Source of the DNA: JBLUOA01 sp048060095
GTDB lineage: Bacteria > Pseudomonadota > Alphaproteobacteria > Rhodobacterales > Rhodobacteraceae
DNA: 64,000 bases
Direction: 5' to 3'
Assembly (NCBI RefSeq): GCF_048060095.1
Contig: NZ_JBLUOA010000004.1
Coordinates: 62,001 to 126,000 of the forward strand
The notes under the pieces are model-generated. The model was not told where the DNA came from. It saw only the letters and a list, made by a program, of their open reading frames with translations, and made no database searches. Of this stretch, positions 37,201-44,066 are shown piece by piece. Position 1 is the first letter of the stretch; each line of letters begins with the position of its first letter. Both the position numbers and the translations under genes were made by a program.

Positions 37201-37498
37201 GCTTGCCCAGCTTCCGGTCAACGACAATATCCGCATCCGGTTTGAACGGGTCTTCTTCAGCAACAACTACTGTATGCACGCCTCTGGTGCGCCGAACGAC
37301 AGTGTTGCCACCGTGGTTTTGGTCGGCCGCGGATGCACAGTGACAGGCAATCAGGTGAAGGCTACCGCACCGGGGTTCTTTTCTTTCGATTTCAACGGGA
37401 TGCGCGGGCCGTATGTCGGCAATATCACGACTGGCAACGCGCTGTCTTACAACCCATTCCCGCCCGCTGCGGACGGGCTTCACAACTTTATCCTGTAA
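34277..37498 (+). CDS. Giant DUF6519-type protein with right-handed parallel beta-helix
   Basis: 1073 residues. The N-terminus (MSGDYSRFSHDALRRYSALL, QQGRVLLDSDFNEL) is the DUF6519-type domain typical of genes at the end of eCIS operons. From about residue 430 a long series of ~22-residue coils (IEDCRIAPLP, IVGNAIFNTDVGVLVSG, IEGNDVIGGVGGILVQG, VGNNIVAVEQVP) forms a right-handed parallel beta-helix like tailspikes and carbohydrate-active beta-helix proteins. No catalytic motif is certain. As no classical tail fibre gene is present, it may serve as spike, fibre or surface appendage; inference. Confidence 0.75.
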   Translation: MSGDYSRFSHDALRRYSALLMQQGRVLLDSDFNELVEIVSDRIGKLSFDAMGNPGIPLLTNPDAFLVSLEAGPPLDLSLTPGRIYLDFLMAEIFEGETVTYLGQPFLPDPPPLPDGDAAIYLEIYEEELTWVEAPLLDAALGGVDTTTRTRVNWVLRVNEVDVGECGLDVGDPPSAGRLTTQAVAPPAPDDPCILPPASGYRGLENRLYRVEVHEGGALGTARFKWSRDHNSIVSPVSDIAPAGPQTVLTVARIGRDPVMRFIAGDWVTITDDHREWMDEPGEMAQVIDTDEANSTITIDRVIPSGGGRAFGGDATALADRHTRVQKWNQTAATNTVDGDGLIATGAGPIPVEEGIELVFSTDPAGGEFRRGDYWSFWARTATASIEELSDAPPRGIIRHYVQLAAANGLGGANPNLIDCRPQEEPDGDGCCTIVVQPGDSIQDAIDALPPQGGCICIKAGVHPVPATLVIDLANVHMHGESPGAILTGTAPLLQMGVSGQSIRIDTLDFLARVPDGGITPIIASGGTNDLTIEDCRIAPLPGTSGGVAISLTRTDRARIVGNAIFNTDVGVLVSGLCSLPVIEDNGMLFGLGLESAPVATGIWITGNPSACFIEDNVILGAHQGIVVNDAPFAAPRSMSASTMIADNAILTGVRQGEGDGRARGIDAAADFMTVKGNTIAIAAPAGMGIRATGSGSTITENKIGALAQSEVPAFGIQLGYEGEGAGLSNGLIARDNQIAGQLIGVLLTQTTGAAVVGNNIVAVEQVPVFGILSLNAPLQRFTDNRIAGTFVGIYTNQGRDSRIEGNDVIGGVGGILVQGDLRPTLQGNRLGGCRGLGAVAFEIIGRTEFIANKVTNAGSAVARSIGLGAFMVLGEWHVESNEVSDTGVPIDGDGASTEAWGIWGDLIQEARIESNLVTYSDALSRDVTREDRALMMRGLLEFRVQLGAGEVVFGFPIQIVDNKFIGTGASALVELAQLPVNDNIRIRFERVFFSNNYCMHASGAPNDSVATVVLVGRGCTVTGNQVKATAPGFFSFDFNGMRGPYVGNITTGNALSYNPFPPAADGLHNFIL

Positions 37499-37512
37499 AC
37501 CGGGAGGGCACG

Positions 37513-37845
37513 ATGACACTGGACAAACAGATCGCCGAACAGATCAAGCGCATGGAGCGGCTGCAAAAGGATTTGATCAAGCGCCGCGTCGATGTGGATG
37601 ACGCCAAGCGACCGGAAGAGATGAAAAAGGAACGCGCCGCCGCGCTGCGCGATGCAATCGCGACGCTTCAAAAGCAGAAACGGGAAACGATCGCCCGCTA
37701 TGACGCCGAAATCAAAGCGCGGGAAGCGGAACTGAAGACGCTGCAAAAACGAACGGATGTCGAACTGGTGGGCCAGCAAAGCGGCGGCGCACGGGTGAAA
37801 CGGCAGACGAAGAAGAAACGGCGGCCCAGTGCGACAAAAAAGTAG
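37513..37845 (+). CDS. Lysine-rich coiled-coil protein closing the eCIS operon
   Basis: 110 residues from ATG 37513, with GGGAGGG just before it. About residues 3-85 are a continuous charged coiled coil (IAEQIKRMERLQKDLIKRR, EAELKTLQKRTD); the last 25 residues are strongly basic (KRQTKKKRRP). No family recognised. Position at the 3' end of the operon, 14 bases after the beta-helix gene, suggests a particle accessory or fibre chaperone. No terminator hairpin is seen after it. Confidence 0.6.
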   Translation: MTLDKQIAEQIKRMERLQKDLIKRRVDVDDAKRPEEMKKERAAALRDAIATLQKQKRETIARYDAEIKAREAELKTLQKRTDVELVGQQSGGARVKRQTKKKRRPSATKK

Positions 37846-37853
37846 AATTTTCT

Positions 37854-37930
37854 GATACCCTACAAAAAATACTTTGTCGGGCAATCGTTCTGATCTATAG
37901 ATACCCTACAGATAAATCTTTGTAGGGCAA
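37854..37930 (+). repeat. Two 31-bp direct repeats, each an inverted repeat, before the nucleotidyltransferase gene
   Basis: Copies at 37854-37884 and 37900-37930 agree at 26 of 31 positions and are 46 bases apart. Each starts GATACCCTACA and ends TTTGT(C/A)GGGCAA. In the second copy CCCTACA (37904-37910) and TGTAGGG (37921-37927) are perfect inverted arms around a 10-base centre; the first has one mismatch. The right arm of copy two covers the Shine-Dalgarno AGGG of the gene at 37932. A weak promoter (TTTGTC, TATAGA at 37896-37901) lies between them. An operator or RNA switch for self-regulation is inferred. Confidence 0.6.
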
Positions 37931-37931
37931 C

Positions 37932-38972
37932 ATGGTGGAAAACGACTATAGCATCACCTATCATTCGGCCATCGGGCAGTCGGCCTGGATCGACCTGCTG
38001 CGCCTGCTGAAGGAGGAGGCAGTGTCGGATATCCGCGGCACGCCACGGCTAAAGACGCGGGCAGGGCGGGGGTATTGGTATGATCAATACCGCGTCGCCT
38101 CAAAGGTCGTGGATCGTTACATCGGCGAGGATACGGAGGAGTTGCGCGAACGGATCGCGCAGCACGAAGCCTTCCGTGCGCAAGCCAAGCGTCGAAATTC
38201 AGAGCGCAGTCGCCTGATGCGGATTCTGCGGGCCGAAGGCTATCTGACTGCCGATGTCGGCACCGGGCAGATCCTGCTGGCGATGGCGCGGTCGGGGGCG
38301 TTCCGGCTGGGTGGCACGCTGGTCGGCACACAGGCGTTTCGGATGTATGAGGGTGTTCTGGGCGTGCAAATCCGGTCTGACCTGTCGGCGCAGACGGATG
38401 ACATCGACATCGCGAGTTTTGAACGCCTGTCCATCGCACTTCACGATCAGGCAGAGCCGGGGCTGGAAGATGTGTTCGCCGATCTCGACTTCGCGCCGCT
38501 TCCGTCGGTGGACCGGGGTCAAGTCTGGCGCTGGCAGCAAAGCGATCGGCAGACGCTGGTTGAATTCCTGACGCCGTCGTTCCGCGAAGAAGAGGGGATC
38601 GTTCCGCTGCCCGCGCTGGGGGTCAGTGCGCAATCGCTCCATTTCCTGAACTACCTGATCGCGGAACCGATTCAGGCGCCTGCGCTTTATCGCGCCGGCA
38701 TCCTCGTTCAAATTCCCCGGCCCGAACGCTACGCAATCCACAAGCTGATCGTCGCGGAACGGCGGCGCGATGGCACAGCGTCCCAAAAGGCGCGGAAGGA
38801 TCGTATACAGGCCGATTTCCTGATCCGTGTGCTGGCAGAGGAGCGACCCGAAGACCTGTCCGACGCCTATCGCGTCGCGATGGAAAAAGGCCCGGCGTGG
38901 CAAGCCGCGATTGACAGCAGCCTGCGCAGGCTCAAGGCATCGAAGGACATTCTCGGAAACCTGCGATCCTGA
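37932..38972 (+). CDS. GSU2403-family nucleotidyltransferase-fold protein
   Basis: 346 residues. It resembles the GSU2403/NTP_transf_8 family: N-terminal helical part with ARAGRGYWYDQYRV-like segment, then the pol-beta-type core with GTLVGTQAF (helix after the first strand) and TDDIDIASF (the two catalytic acids), and later IHKLIVAERR. Members are cytoplasmic and of unknown substrate. No partner gene is adjacent; it stands alone between the eCIS operon and a two-component operon. The start codon is 5 bases after AGGG, which is part of a dyad repeat. Confidence 0.75.
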   Translation: MVENDYSITYHSAIGQSAWIDLLRLLKEEAVSDIRGTPRLKTRAGRGYWYDQYRVASKVVDRYIGEDTEELRERIAQHEAFRAQAKRRNSERSRLMRILRAEGYLTADVGTGQILLAMARSGAFRLGGTLVGTQAFRMYEGVLGVQIRSDLSAQTDDIDIASFERLSIALHDQAEPGLEDVFADLDFAPLPSVDRGQVWRWQQSDRQTLVEFLTPSFREEEGIVPLPALGVSAQSLHFLNYLIAEPIQAPALYRAGILVQIPRPERYAIHKLIVAERRRDGTASQKARKDRIQADFLIRVLAEERPEDLSDAYRVAMEKGPAWQAAIDSSLRRLKASKDILGNLRS

Positions 38973-39059
38973 CGGGCTGCACGATTTCTGCACATCTCCT
39001 GCGCCCGATCTGCGGATCGGGTCGGCCATCCTTACCGCGAATGAAGGATGGAGACGACA

Positions 39060-40610
39060 ATGACCCAAGACGTAATTGTGCGCGGCGTGCCAAGGTCGAT
39101 TGCCTTGGACGGGTGGTGGCTGGCGAGTGAAAGCGTGGACATGCCGGGCAGTGGCGGTGGCGGGGCCGGCGATTGGGGGCGGGTGCTTGGGGCCGGTCGG
39201 TCAGGTGGGGTGGCTGGGCTGCTGCTCCTGATCCTTGTCGGGGACATCTTGTTTTGGGGGCATCATCTCGGCCTGTCGCTGGCGCTGTTCGCCGGGGCGG
39301 TGTTTGCGGTCGCCGTGTTGGCGACAAAGCCTCGGCGGGGCGTGCTTTATCCGGCGATCTTGTTGTTGGTGACGGTGCTTCCGATTGTCGAGCATCTACA
39401 GCTATTATCCCTCGCGTTTCTGGCCGCCGGGCTGATAGCATCGCTGGCGTGGTTGCGCATTCCGCCGGGCGCGGGGTGGGATATGCTGCTGTCGGGCGTC
39501 GCCCGACTGTCGGCGGCGGTTCCCGTGCTGGGGGTACGCGATTCAGGACGGGCGCTGGGGCATGTCAGACAGGTGCTGAAAGCGCGGGCGGGTCGGCCTG
39601 TGGTATCGACGACTTTCCTGCGTAACTGGGCGTTTCCGGTCGGCGGCACACTGGTTCTGGGCGCGCTGTTGGTCGAGGCGAACCCGGTGATGGAGCGCAT
39701 CCTGTCAAACAGCCTGCGCATCGACCTTGGTCTTGTTGAATTGGCCGAGCGGGTTTTCTTCTGGCTTGGTCTTGCGCTGCTGGTCTGGCCCTTGCTGAAC
39801 GCCCCTGAGCCGTCGGTCGGCGCTAAACTGGCGCTGAAGCGCCCGCGGCTTGGCCTCAACTCCGGCTCTGTCCTTCGGGCGCTGACGATGTTTAACCTGC
39901 TGCTGGCGGTGCAAACGCTGATGGATGCGTCGATCCTGCTGGGGGGCGCGGATTTGCCTGAAGGGATGACCTACGCAACCTACGCCCATCGCGGTGCCTA
40001 TCCGCTGCTGACAACCGCCGTGCTGGCGGGAGGCTTCGTCCTCGCCGCGCGGCCATTCCTTGGGGATCACCGGGCGCTGAAACCGCTGCTGTTGCTCTGG
40101 TTGGGACAAAACGTCCTGCTGAGCCTGTCGGCGGCCCTGCGGTTAGAGCTTTATATCGACACCTATGGCCTTACCTATCTGCGCATCCACGCGCTGATCT
40201 GGATTGGCCTTGTCGCGATCGGGCTGGCGCTGACCGGGTGGCAAATTCTGCGCGGGCGGACGAATGGCTGGCTGCTGCTGCGCGGGGCCGGGTTGGGGGC
40301 GGCGACGCTTTATGCCTGTTGTTTCGTGAACTTTGCAGGCGTTATCGCGGAAACCAACCTCGCCCGGTGGGAGCGTAACGATTGGAGCTATATTTGCACG
40401 CTTGGCCCCACAGCCTCTGCTGGTGTTACACGGGCGATGGCGGCGAACCCGTGGATCACGTTGCCCTCCTACGCCGAATACTGCCCCGCGCTTCGCACAC
40501 CGATCATTGACGGCTGGCGTGATTGGGGCTTTCGGAACTGGCGCGTAAGCGATTATCTTGCCGGCGAAACACTGGCGGAGCGCGCGTATGAAAGTCCTTC
40601 TCGTCGATGA
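39060..40610 (+). CDS. DUF4173 integral membrane protein
   Basis: 516 residues from ATG 39060, chosen because GGATGGAG lies at the right distance; an ATG at 39048 is in frame but inside that site. About 10-12 hydrophobic helices occupy residues 45-440 (for example GLLLLILVGDILFWG, LTTAVLAGGFVLAA), then a soluble C-terminal segment with SYICTLGP and a WRDWGFRNWR block. This matches DUF4173 membrane proteins, whose function is unknown. Its 3' end overlaps the response regulator gene by 23 bases, so it probably belongs to the same regulatory unit. Confidence 0.8.
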   Translation: MTQDVIVRGVPRSIALDGWWLASESVDMPGSGGGGAGDWGRVLGAGRSGGVAGLLLLILVGDILFWGHHLGLSLALFAGAVFAVAVLATKPRRGVLYPAILLLVTVLPIVEHLQLLSLAFLAAGLIASLAWLRIPPGAGWDMLLSGVARLSAAVPVLGVRDSGRALGHVRQVLKARAGRPVVSTTFLRNWAFPVGGTLVLGALLVEANPVMERILSNSLRIDLGLVELAERVFFWLGLALLVWPLLNAPEPSVGAKLALKRPRLGLNSGSVLRALTMFNLLLAVQTLMDASILLGGADLPEGMTYATYAHRGAYPLLTTAVLAGGFVLAARPFLGDHRALKPLLLLWLGQNVLLSLSAALRLELYIDTYGLTYLRIHALIWIGLVAIGLALTGWQILRGRTNGWLLLRGAGLGAATLYACCFVNFAGVIAETNLARWERNDWSYICTLGPTASAGVTRAMAANPWITLPSYAEYCPALRTPIIDGWRDWGFRNWRVSDYLAGETLAERAYESPSRR

Positions 40611-41265
40611 CGATCCCCGCCTGCGCGAAGTCGTGGGCATCGCCCTTGACCGCGCGGGCTATGCGGTCATCACAGTTGCAGACGGACAGGCGGCGCTGAC
40701 CCACGCAGCGCGTGAGGCGCCCGATCTGATCGTTCTTGACGTCGGCTTGCCCGAACATGACGGGTTCGAGGTCTGCCGCCGTATCCGCGCCCGATCCGAC
40801 GTGCCGATCCTGTTCCTGACCGCCCGCGATGACGAGATCGACCGCGTGCTGGGGCTGGAGCTCGGGGCCGACGATTATGTCACCAAACCCTTCAGCCCGC
40901 GGGAACTTGTCGCCCGCGTCCGGGCGATCCTGAAACGCACGACGGGCGGGCGTGAGGCTCCGGTGCTGACCCACGGACGGATCACGCTCGATCCGGCGGC
41001 GCATAGCTGCCGGGTGGGCGACGGGGATGTCGCGCTGACCGCCACCGAATTTACCCTTCTGGCGCAGTTCATCGAACAGCCGAACCGCGTGCGGACCCGC
41101 GTGCAGATGATCGACGCGATCTGGGGTGCGAACAGTCAGGTGTCGGACCGCACGCTTGACAGCCACCTGCGCAATCTGCGGCGCAAGCTGGCCGATGCGG
41201 GCTGTGCCGACGCCATCGAAACGGTGCATGGCGTCGGGATGCGCATGGGGGCTTGCACCACATGA
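40588..41265 (+). CDS. OmpR-family response regulator
   Basis: 225 residues from ATG 40588 (an upstream in-frame start at 40558 lies well inside the DUF4173 gene). Receiver domain: acidic pair near residues 7-9, phospho-acceptor Asp51 in VLDVGLP, conserved Lys in VTKPFS. The C-terminal winged helix has the LTATEFTLL start and ends DRTLDSHLRNLRRKL, typical of OmpR/PhoB DNA binding. Pairing with a kinase and a DUF4173 membrane protein recalls CreBC-like arrangements. Target genes are not visible. Stop overlaps the kinase start (ATGA). Confidence 0.92.
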   Translation: MKVLLVDDDPRLREVVGIALDRAGYAVITVADGQAALTHAAREAPDLIVLDVGLPEHDGFEVCRRIRARSDVPILFLTARDDEIDRVLGLELGADDYVTKPFSPRELVARVRAILKRTTGGREAPVLTHGRITLDPAAHSCRVGDGDVALTATEFTLLAQFIEQPNRVRTRVQMIDAIWGANSQVSDRTLDSHLRNLRRKLADAGCADAIETVHGVGMRMGACTT

Positions 41266-42236
41266 CGCGCCGCTGGCGACCTTCGCTTGGCTTCGTGCTG
41301 GGTGGCGCGCTGTGCGGCACGCTGGCGCTGTCGCTGATCGGGTTGGTGGTGTTCCGCTATGTCGGGCCGGAGTTCGGGTTCAGAAACTCTGCCTTCGTGC
41401 TGGCGGTGGTGATTGCGGTGCTGACCTCGGTGCTTGGCTGGCTGCTGGTCCGCCTCTTGCTGCGCCCGATCACCGCGCTGGAGCGTTACGCCGCCCAGGT
41501 TCGCGCCGCGCCGAAGGACCGCGCCGACCCGCCTGCGCATTTTGGCACGAAAGAACTCTACACCACAGCGCAAAGCGTTATCGAGATGGCGAACACCCTG
41601 CGCAATCGCGAAACCACGATCCGCAGTTTCACCGATCATGTGACGCATGAAATCAAAACGCCCGTTTCGGCGATTCGCGCGGCGGTTGAACTGTTGGAAG
41701 ACGGACAGGGGCTGAGCGACGCCGACCGCCGCCTTGTCACGCAAATCGCCGGGGCGGGCGAGCAGATCGAAGGGCAGCTCGATGCGCTGCGCCGAGCCGC
41801 GCGGGCGCGCGAGGTGCGGCATATCGGGGAAACAAAGCTCGCTGATCTGCGCGCTGCGCTGGCCGCCGACCACCCTGATCTGACGGTGCAGATTGATGGT
41901 GCGGGTATCGCTATCCCCCTCGCGGCAGAGGGGTTAGGGATTGTGCTTGGCCACCTCCTCAGCAACTCGCAGGCCCATGACGCGACAGAGATTGCGTTGG
42001 CCGTGACCGACGATGCAGAGCATGTGACGCTGAGCGTCACCGATAACGGCGCGGGGATTTCCGACGGCAACCGCACCCATGTGTTTGAACCGTTTTTCAC
42101 GACCAAACGCGATCAGGGCGGCACCGGGATGGGCCTGCCGATCATCCGCAACATCATCAACGCTCATGGCGGAGAGATTACGCTGATCCCCTCCGGCACA
42201 GGCGCGGCATTTCAGATCCGGTTTCCAATTGGCTGA
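41262..42236 (+). CDS. Sensor histidine kinase
   Basis: 324 residues from the ATG at 41262; a TTG three codons upstream is also in frame. Two transmembrane helices (about residues 11-30 and 45-65) enclose a very short periplasmic loop, so the signal may be membrane- or partner-sensed. HAMP-like linker LLLRPITALERYAAQV, H box with His129 in THEIKTP, N box with NSQAHD, and G boxes DNGAGI and GTGMGLP. Partner of the response regulator at 40588. The DUF4173 protein may be its membrane co-sensor or target; inference. Confidence 0.9.
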   Translation: MTRRWRPSLGFVLGGALCGTLALSLIGLVVFRYVGPEFGFRNSAFVLAVVIAVLTSVLGWLLVRLLLRPITALERYAAQVRAAPKDRADPPAHFGTKELYTTAQSVIEMANTLRNRETTIRSFTDHVTHEIKTPVSAIRAAVELLEDGQGLSDADRRLVTQIAGAGEQIEGQLDALRRAARAREVRHIGETKLADLRAALAADHPDLTVQIDGAGIAIPLAAEGLGIVLGHLLSNSQAHDATEIALAVTDDAEHVTLSVTDNGAGISDGNRTHVFEPFFTTKRDQGGTGMGLPIIRNIINAHGGEITLIPSGTGAAFQIRFPIG

Positions 42237-43698
42237 GCGTGGCAGAAATAAAGGCAAGGCGCTGATGGTCCAAGGCGCAGGCTCCAACGTCGGGAAGTCC
42301 ATGCTGGTTGCGGGGCTGTGCCGGGCTGCGCGGCGTCGGGGCATCGACGTCGCGCCGTTCAAGCCGCAGAACATGTCAAACAACGCCGCCGTAACGCCGG
42401 ACGGCGGGGAAATCGGGCGGGCACAGGCGTTGCAAGCGCTCGCGGCGGGGCTTGAGCCGCACACGGACATGAACCCGGTCCTGCTGAAACCCGAAACCGA
42501 CATCGGCGCGCAGGTGATTGTGCAGGGGCGGCGGCTGACGACGCTCGCCGCGCGGGACTACGGCAGCCTGAAATCACAGCTTTTGCCGCCGGTTCTGGAA
42601 AGCTTCGCGCGGCTGAAGGCGGCACATGACCTTGTGCTGGTCGAAGGGGCCGGCAGTCCGGCCGAGGTCAATCTGCGCGCCAAGGACATCGCCAATATGG
42701 GGTTTGCCTGCGCCGCCGACGTTCCTGTCGTGCTGGCTGGTGACATCGAGCGCGGTGGCGTCATCGCCCAGATCGTCGGCACCCAAGCGGTGATGGACGC
42801 GGCGGACAACGCGCAGATCGTTGGCTTTCTCATCAACAAATTTCGCGGGGATGTGTCGCTGTTTGACGATGGCTACCGACTGATTGAATACAGCACCGGA
42901 TGGAGCGGGTTTGGCGTGCTGCCGTTCTTTCCCGATGCCGCAAAACTGCCCGCCGAAGACGCGCTGGACCTGCCACGGCGCAGCAAGGGGCGGGGCTTGC
43001 GCATCGCCTGCCTCGCGCTGTCGCGGATTGCGAATTTCGACGATCTTGACCCGCTTGCGCAAGAACCGGGCGTTGATCTGACCCTCATCGCGCCGGGGGA
43101 GGTGATACCGGGTGACATTGATCTTGTCATTCTGCCCGGCACGAAATCCACACGCGGCGACCTCGCGTTTCTGCGGGCGCAGGGATGGGATGTTGACCTT
43201 GCCGCCCATGTCAGGCGCGGCGGGCATGTGCTGGGAATCTGCGGCGGATACCAGATGCTTGGCGAAACGGTGCGTGACCCCGAAGGGATCGAGGGCGCGG
43301 CGGGAGAGACTCCGGGGCTTGGCCTGCTCGACATTGATACTGTGATGAAGCCCGACAAACGCACCACCCGTGTTTCTGCGACCCACGCCGCGACGGGCGC
43401 CAAAATCAGCGGATATGAAATCCACATCGGCCAGACGGACGGGCCGGATCGCGCACGGCCCTTCGCCTCTGTCGATGGTCAGCCCGAAGGTGCATCCTCC
43501 GCTGATGGGCGGATCACGGGCAGCTACCTGCACGGGCTATTCAGCGATGACAGCTTTCGTGCCGCATTTCTTGAGGGCTTTGGCGTCAGGCCCGCCGGGG
43601 TCAGCTATGCCGCGACGGTCGAAGCGACGCTCGACGAGCTGGCCGACTTCATGGAAGCGCATCTGGATGTCGCGGGGCTGCTGGCGGCCGCCCGTTAG
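42229..43698 (+). CDS. cobQ: Cobyric acid synthase
   Basis: 489 residues. P-loop QGAGSNVGKS near the N-terminus, the PFKPQNMSNNAAV block, and a C-terminal class I glutaminase domain with GICGGYQML (nucleophile Cys) and YLHGLF (catalytic His) identify CobQ, which amidates adenosyl-cobyrinate a,c-diamide at four positions in B12 synthesis. The start is a TTG at 42229 overlapping the kinase stop; ATG 42265 would cut into the P-loop strand. Being the only cobalamin gene here, its coupling to the kinase may be only positional. Confidence 0.93.
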   Translation: MAERGRNKGKALMVQGAGSNVGKSMLVAGLCRAARRRGIDVAPFKPQNMSNNAAVTPDGGEIGRAQALQALAAGLEPHTDMNPVLLKPETDIGAQVIVQGRRLTTLAARDYGSLKSQLLPPVLESFARLKAAHDLVLVEGAGSPAEVNLRAKDIANMGFACAADVPVVLAGDIERGGVIAQIVGTQAVMDAADNAQIVGFLINKFRGDVSLFDDGYRLIEYSTGWSGFGVLPFFPDAAKLPAEDALDLPRRSKGRGLRIACLALSRIANFDDLDPLAQEPGVDLTLIAPGEVIPGDIDLVILPGTKSTRGDLAFLRAQGWDVDLAAHVRRGGHVLGICGGYQMLGETVRDPEGIEGAAGETPGLGLLDIDTVMKPDKRTTRVSATHAATGAKISGYEIHIGQTDGPDRARPFASVDGQPEGASSADGRITGSYLHGLFSDDSFRAAFLEGFGVRPAGVSYAATVEATLDELADFMEAHLDVAGLLAAAR

Positions 43699-43830
43699 GA
43701 TGCCTTGTTTCGGCGCGCGGGACGGCGTAAAATGCAACTCTCGATGAGGAGTGCCCTGCCGGTGATCAAGTAACAACCAGCGCGAATTGGCCTTGTGCCA
43801 CTTGGTTGACCTCTTTCATCGGAGCATCTC

Positions 43831-43998
43831 ATGCAATCCATTATCTATGACGTGGCCGTGTCCATCGACGGCTATATTTCCGGTCCCGACGGGGACATCG
43901 AGAAATTCCCACATCAAGGGCAGGTGGTCGAAGATTACTTTGCCCGTATGGAAACCTATGCCTGCGCCATCATGGGGCCGCGTTCGATGGCGAAATGA
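43831..43998 (+). pseudogene. Remnant of a dihydrofolate reductase-like (RibD C-terminal domain) gene
   Basis: The gap between cobQ and the BKACE gene (43699-44066) holds a 55-codon frame starting MQSIIYDVAVSIDGYISGPD, the usual N-terminus of the ~180-residue RibD_C/DHFR-like family. It runs through CAIMGPRS and then stops at 43998. A further short stretch, 44001-44066, is open in another frame (TTIHDGGYLFQEFALRGG) and may be the 3' remnant. An internal deletion plus frameshift is inferred. No product is expected. Confidence 0.6.
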
Positions 43999-44066
43999 CC
44001 TGCACGGACACCACGATCCATGACGGAGGTTATCTGTTTCAGGAATTCGCGTTGCGCGGTGGCTAG

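Noticed and set aside
36461..37519. 352-codon minus-strand open frame under the beta-helix gene
   Set aside because: Lies wholly antisense to the repeat-rich gene at 34277 and has no domain or start signal.
10164..37845. Interpretation as a prophage
   Set aside because: No capsid, portal, terminase, integrase, repressor or lysis genes. DUF4255, DUF4157 and AAA+ ATPase genes are eCIS features.
10164..37845. Interpretation as a type VI secretion system
   Set aside because: No TssB/TssC pair, Hcp, ClpV or TssJLM membrane complex; sheath is a single gp18-type protein.
10164..37845. eCIS operon as a recently acquired island
   Set aside because: No tRNA, attachment repeats, integrase or transposase at either end and no visible change in base composition, apart from short AT-rich control regions.
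37854..37930. CRISPR array
   Set aside because: Only two repeats with a 15-base spacing and internal dyads next to a start codon; no cas genes.
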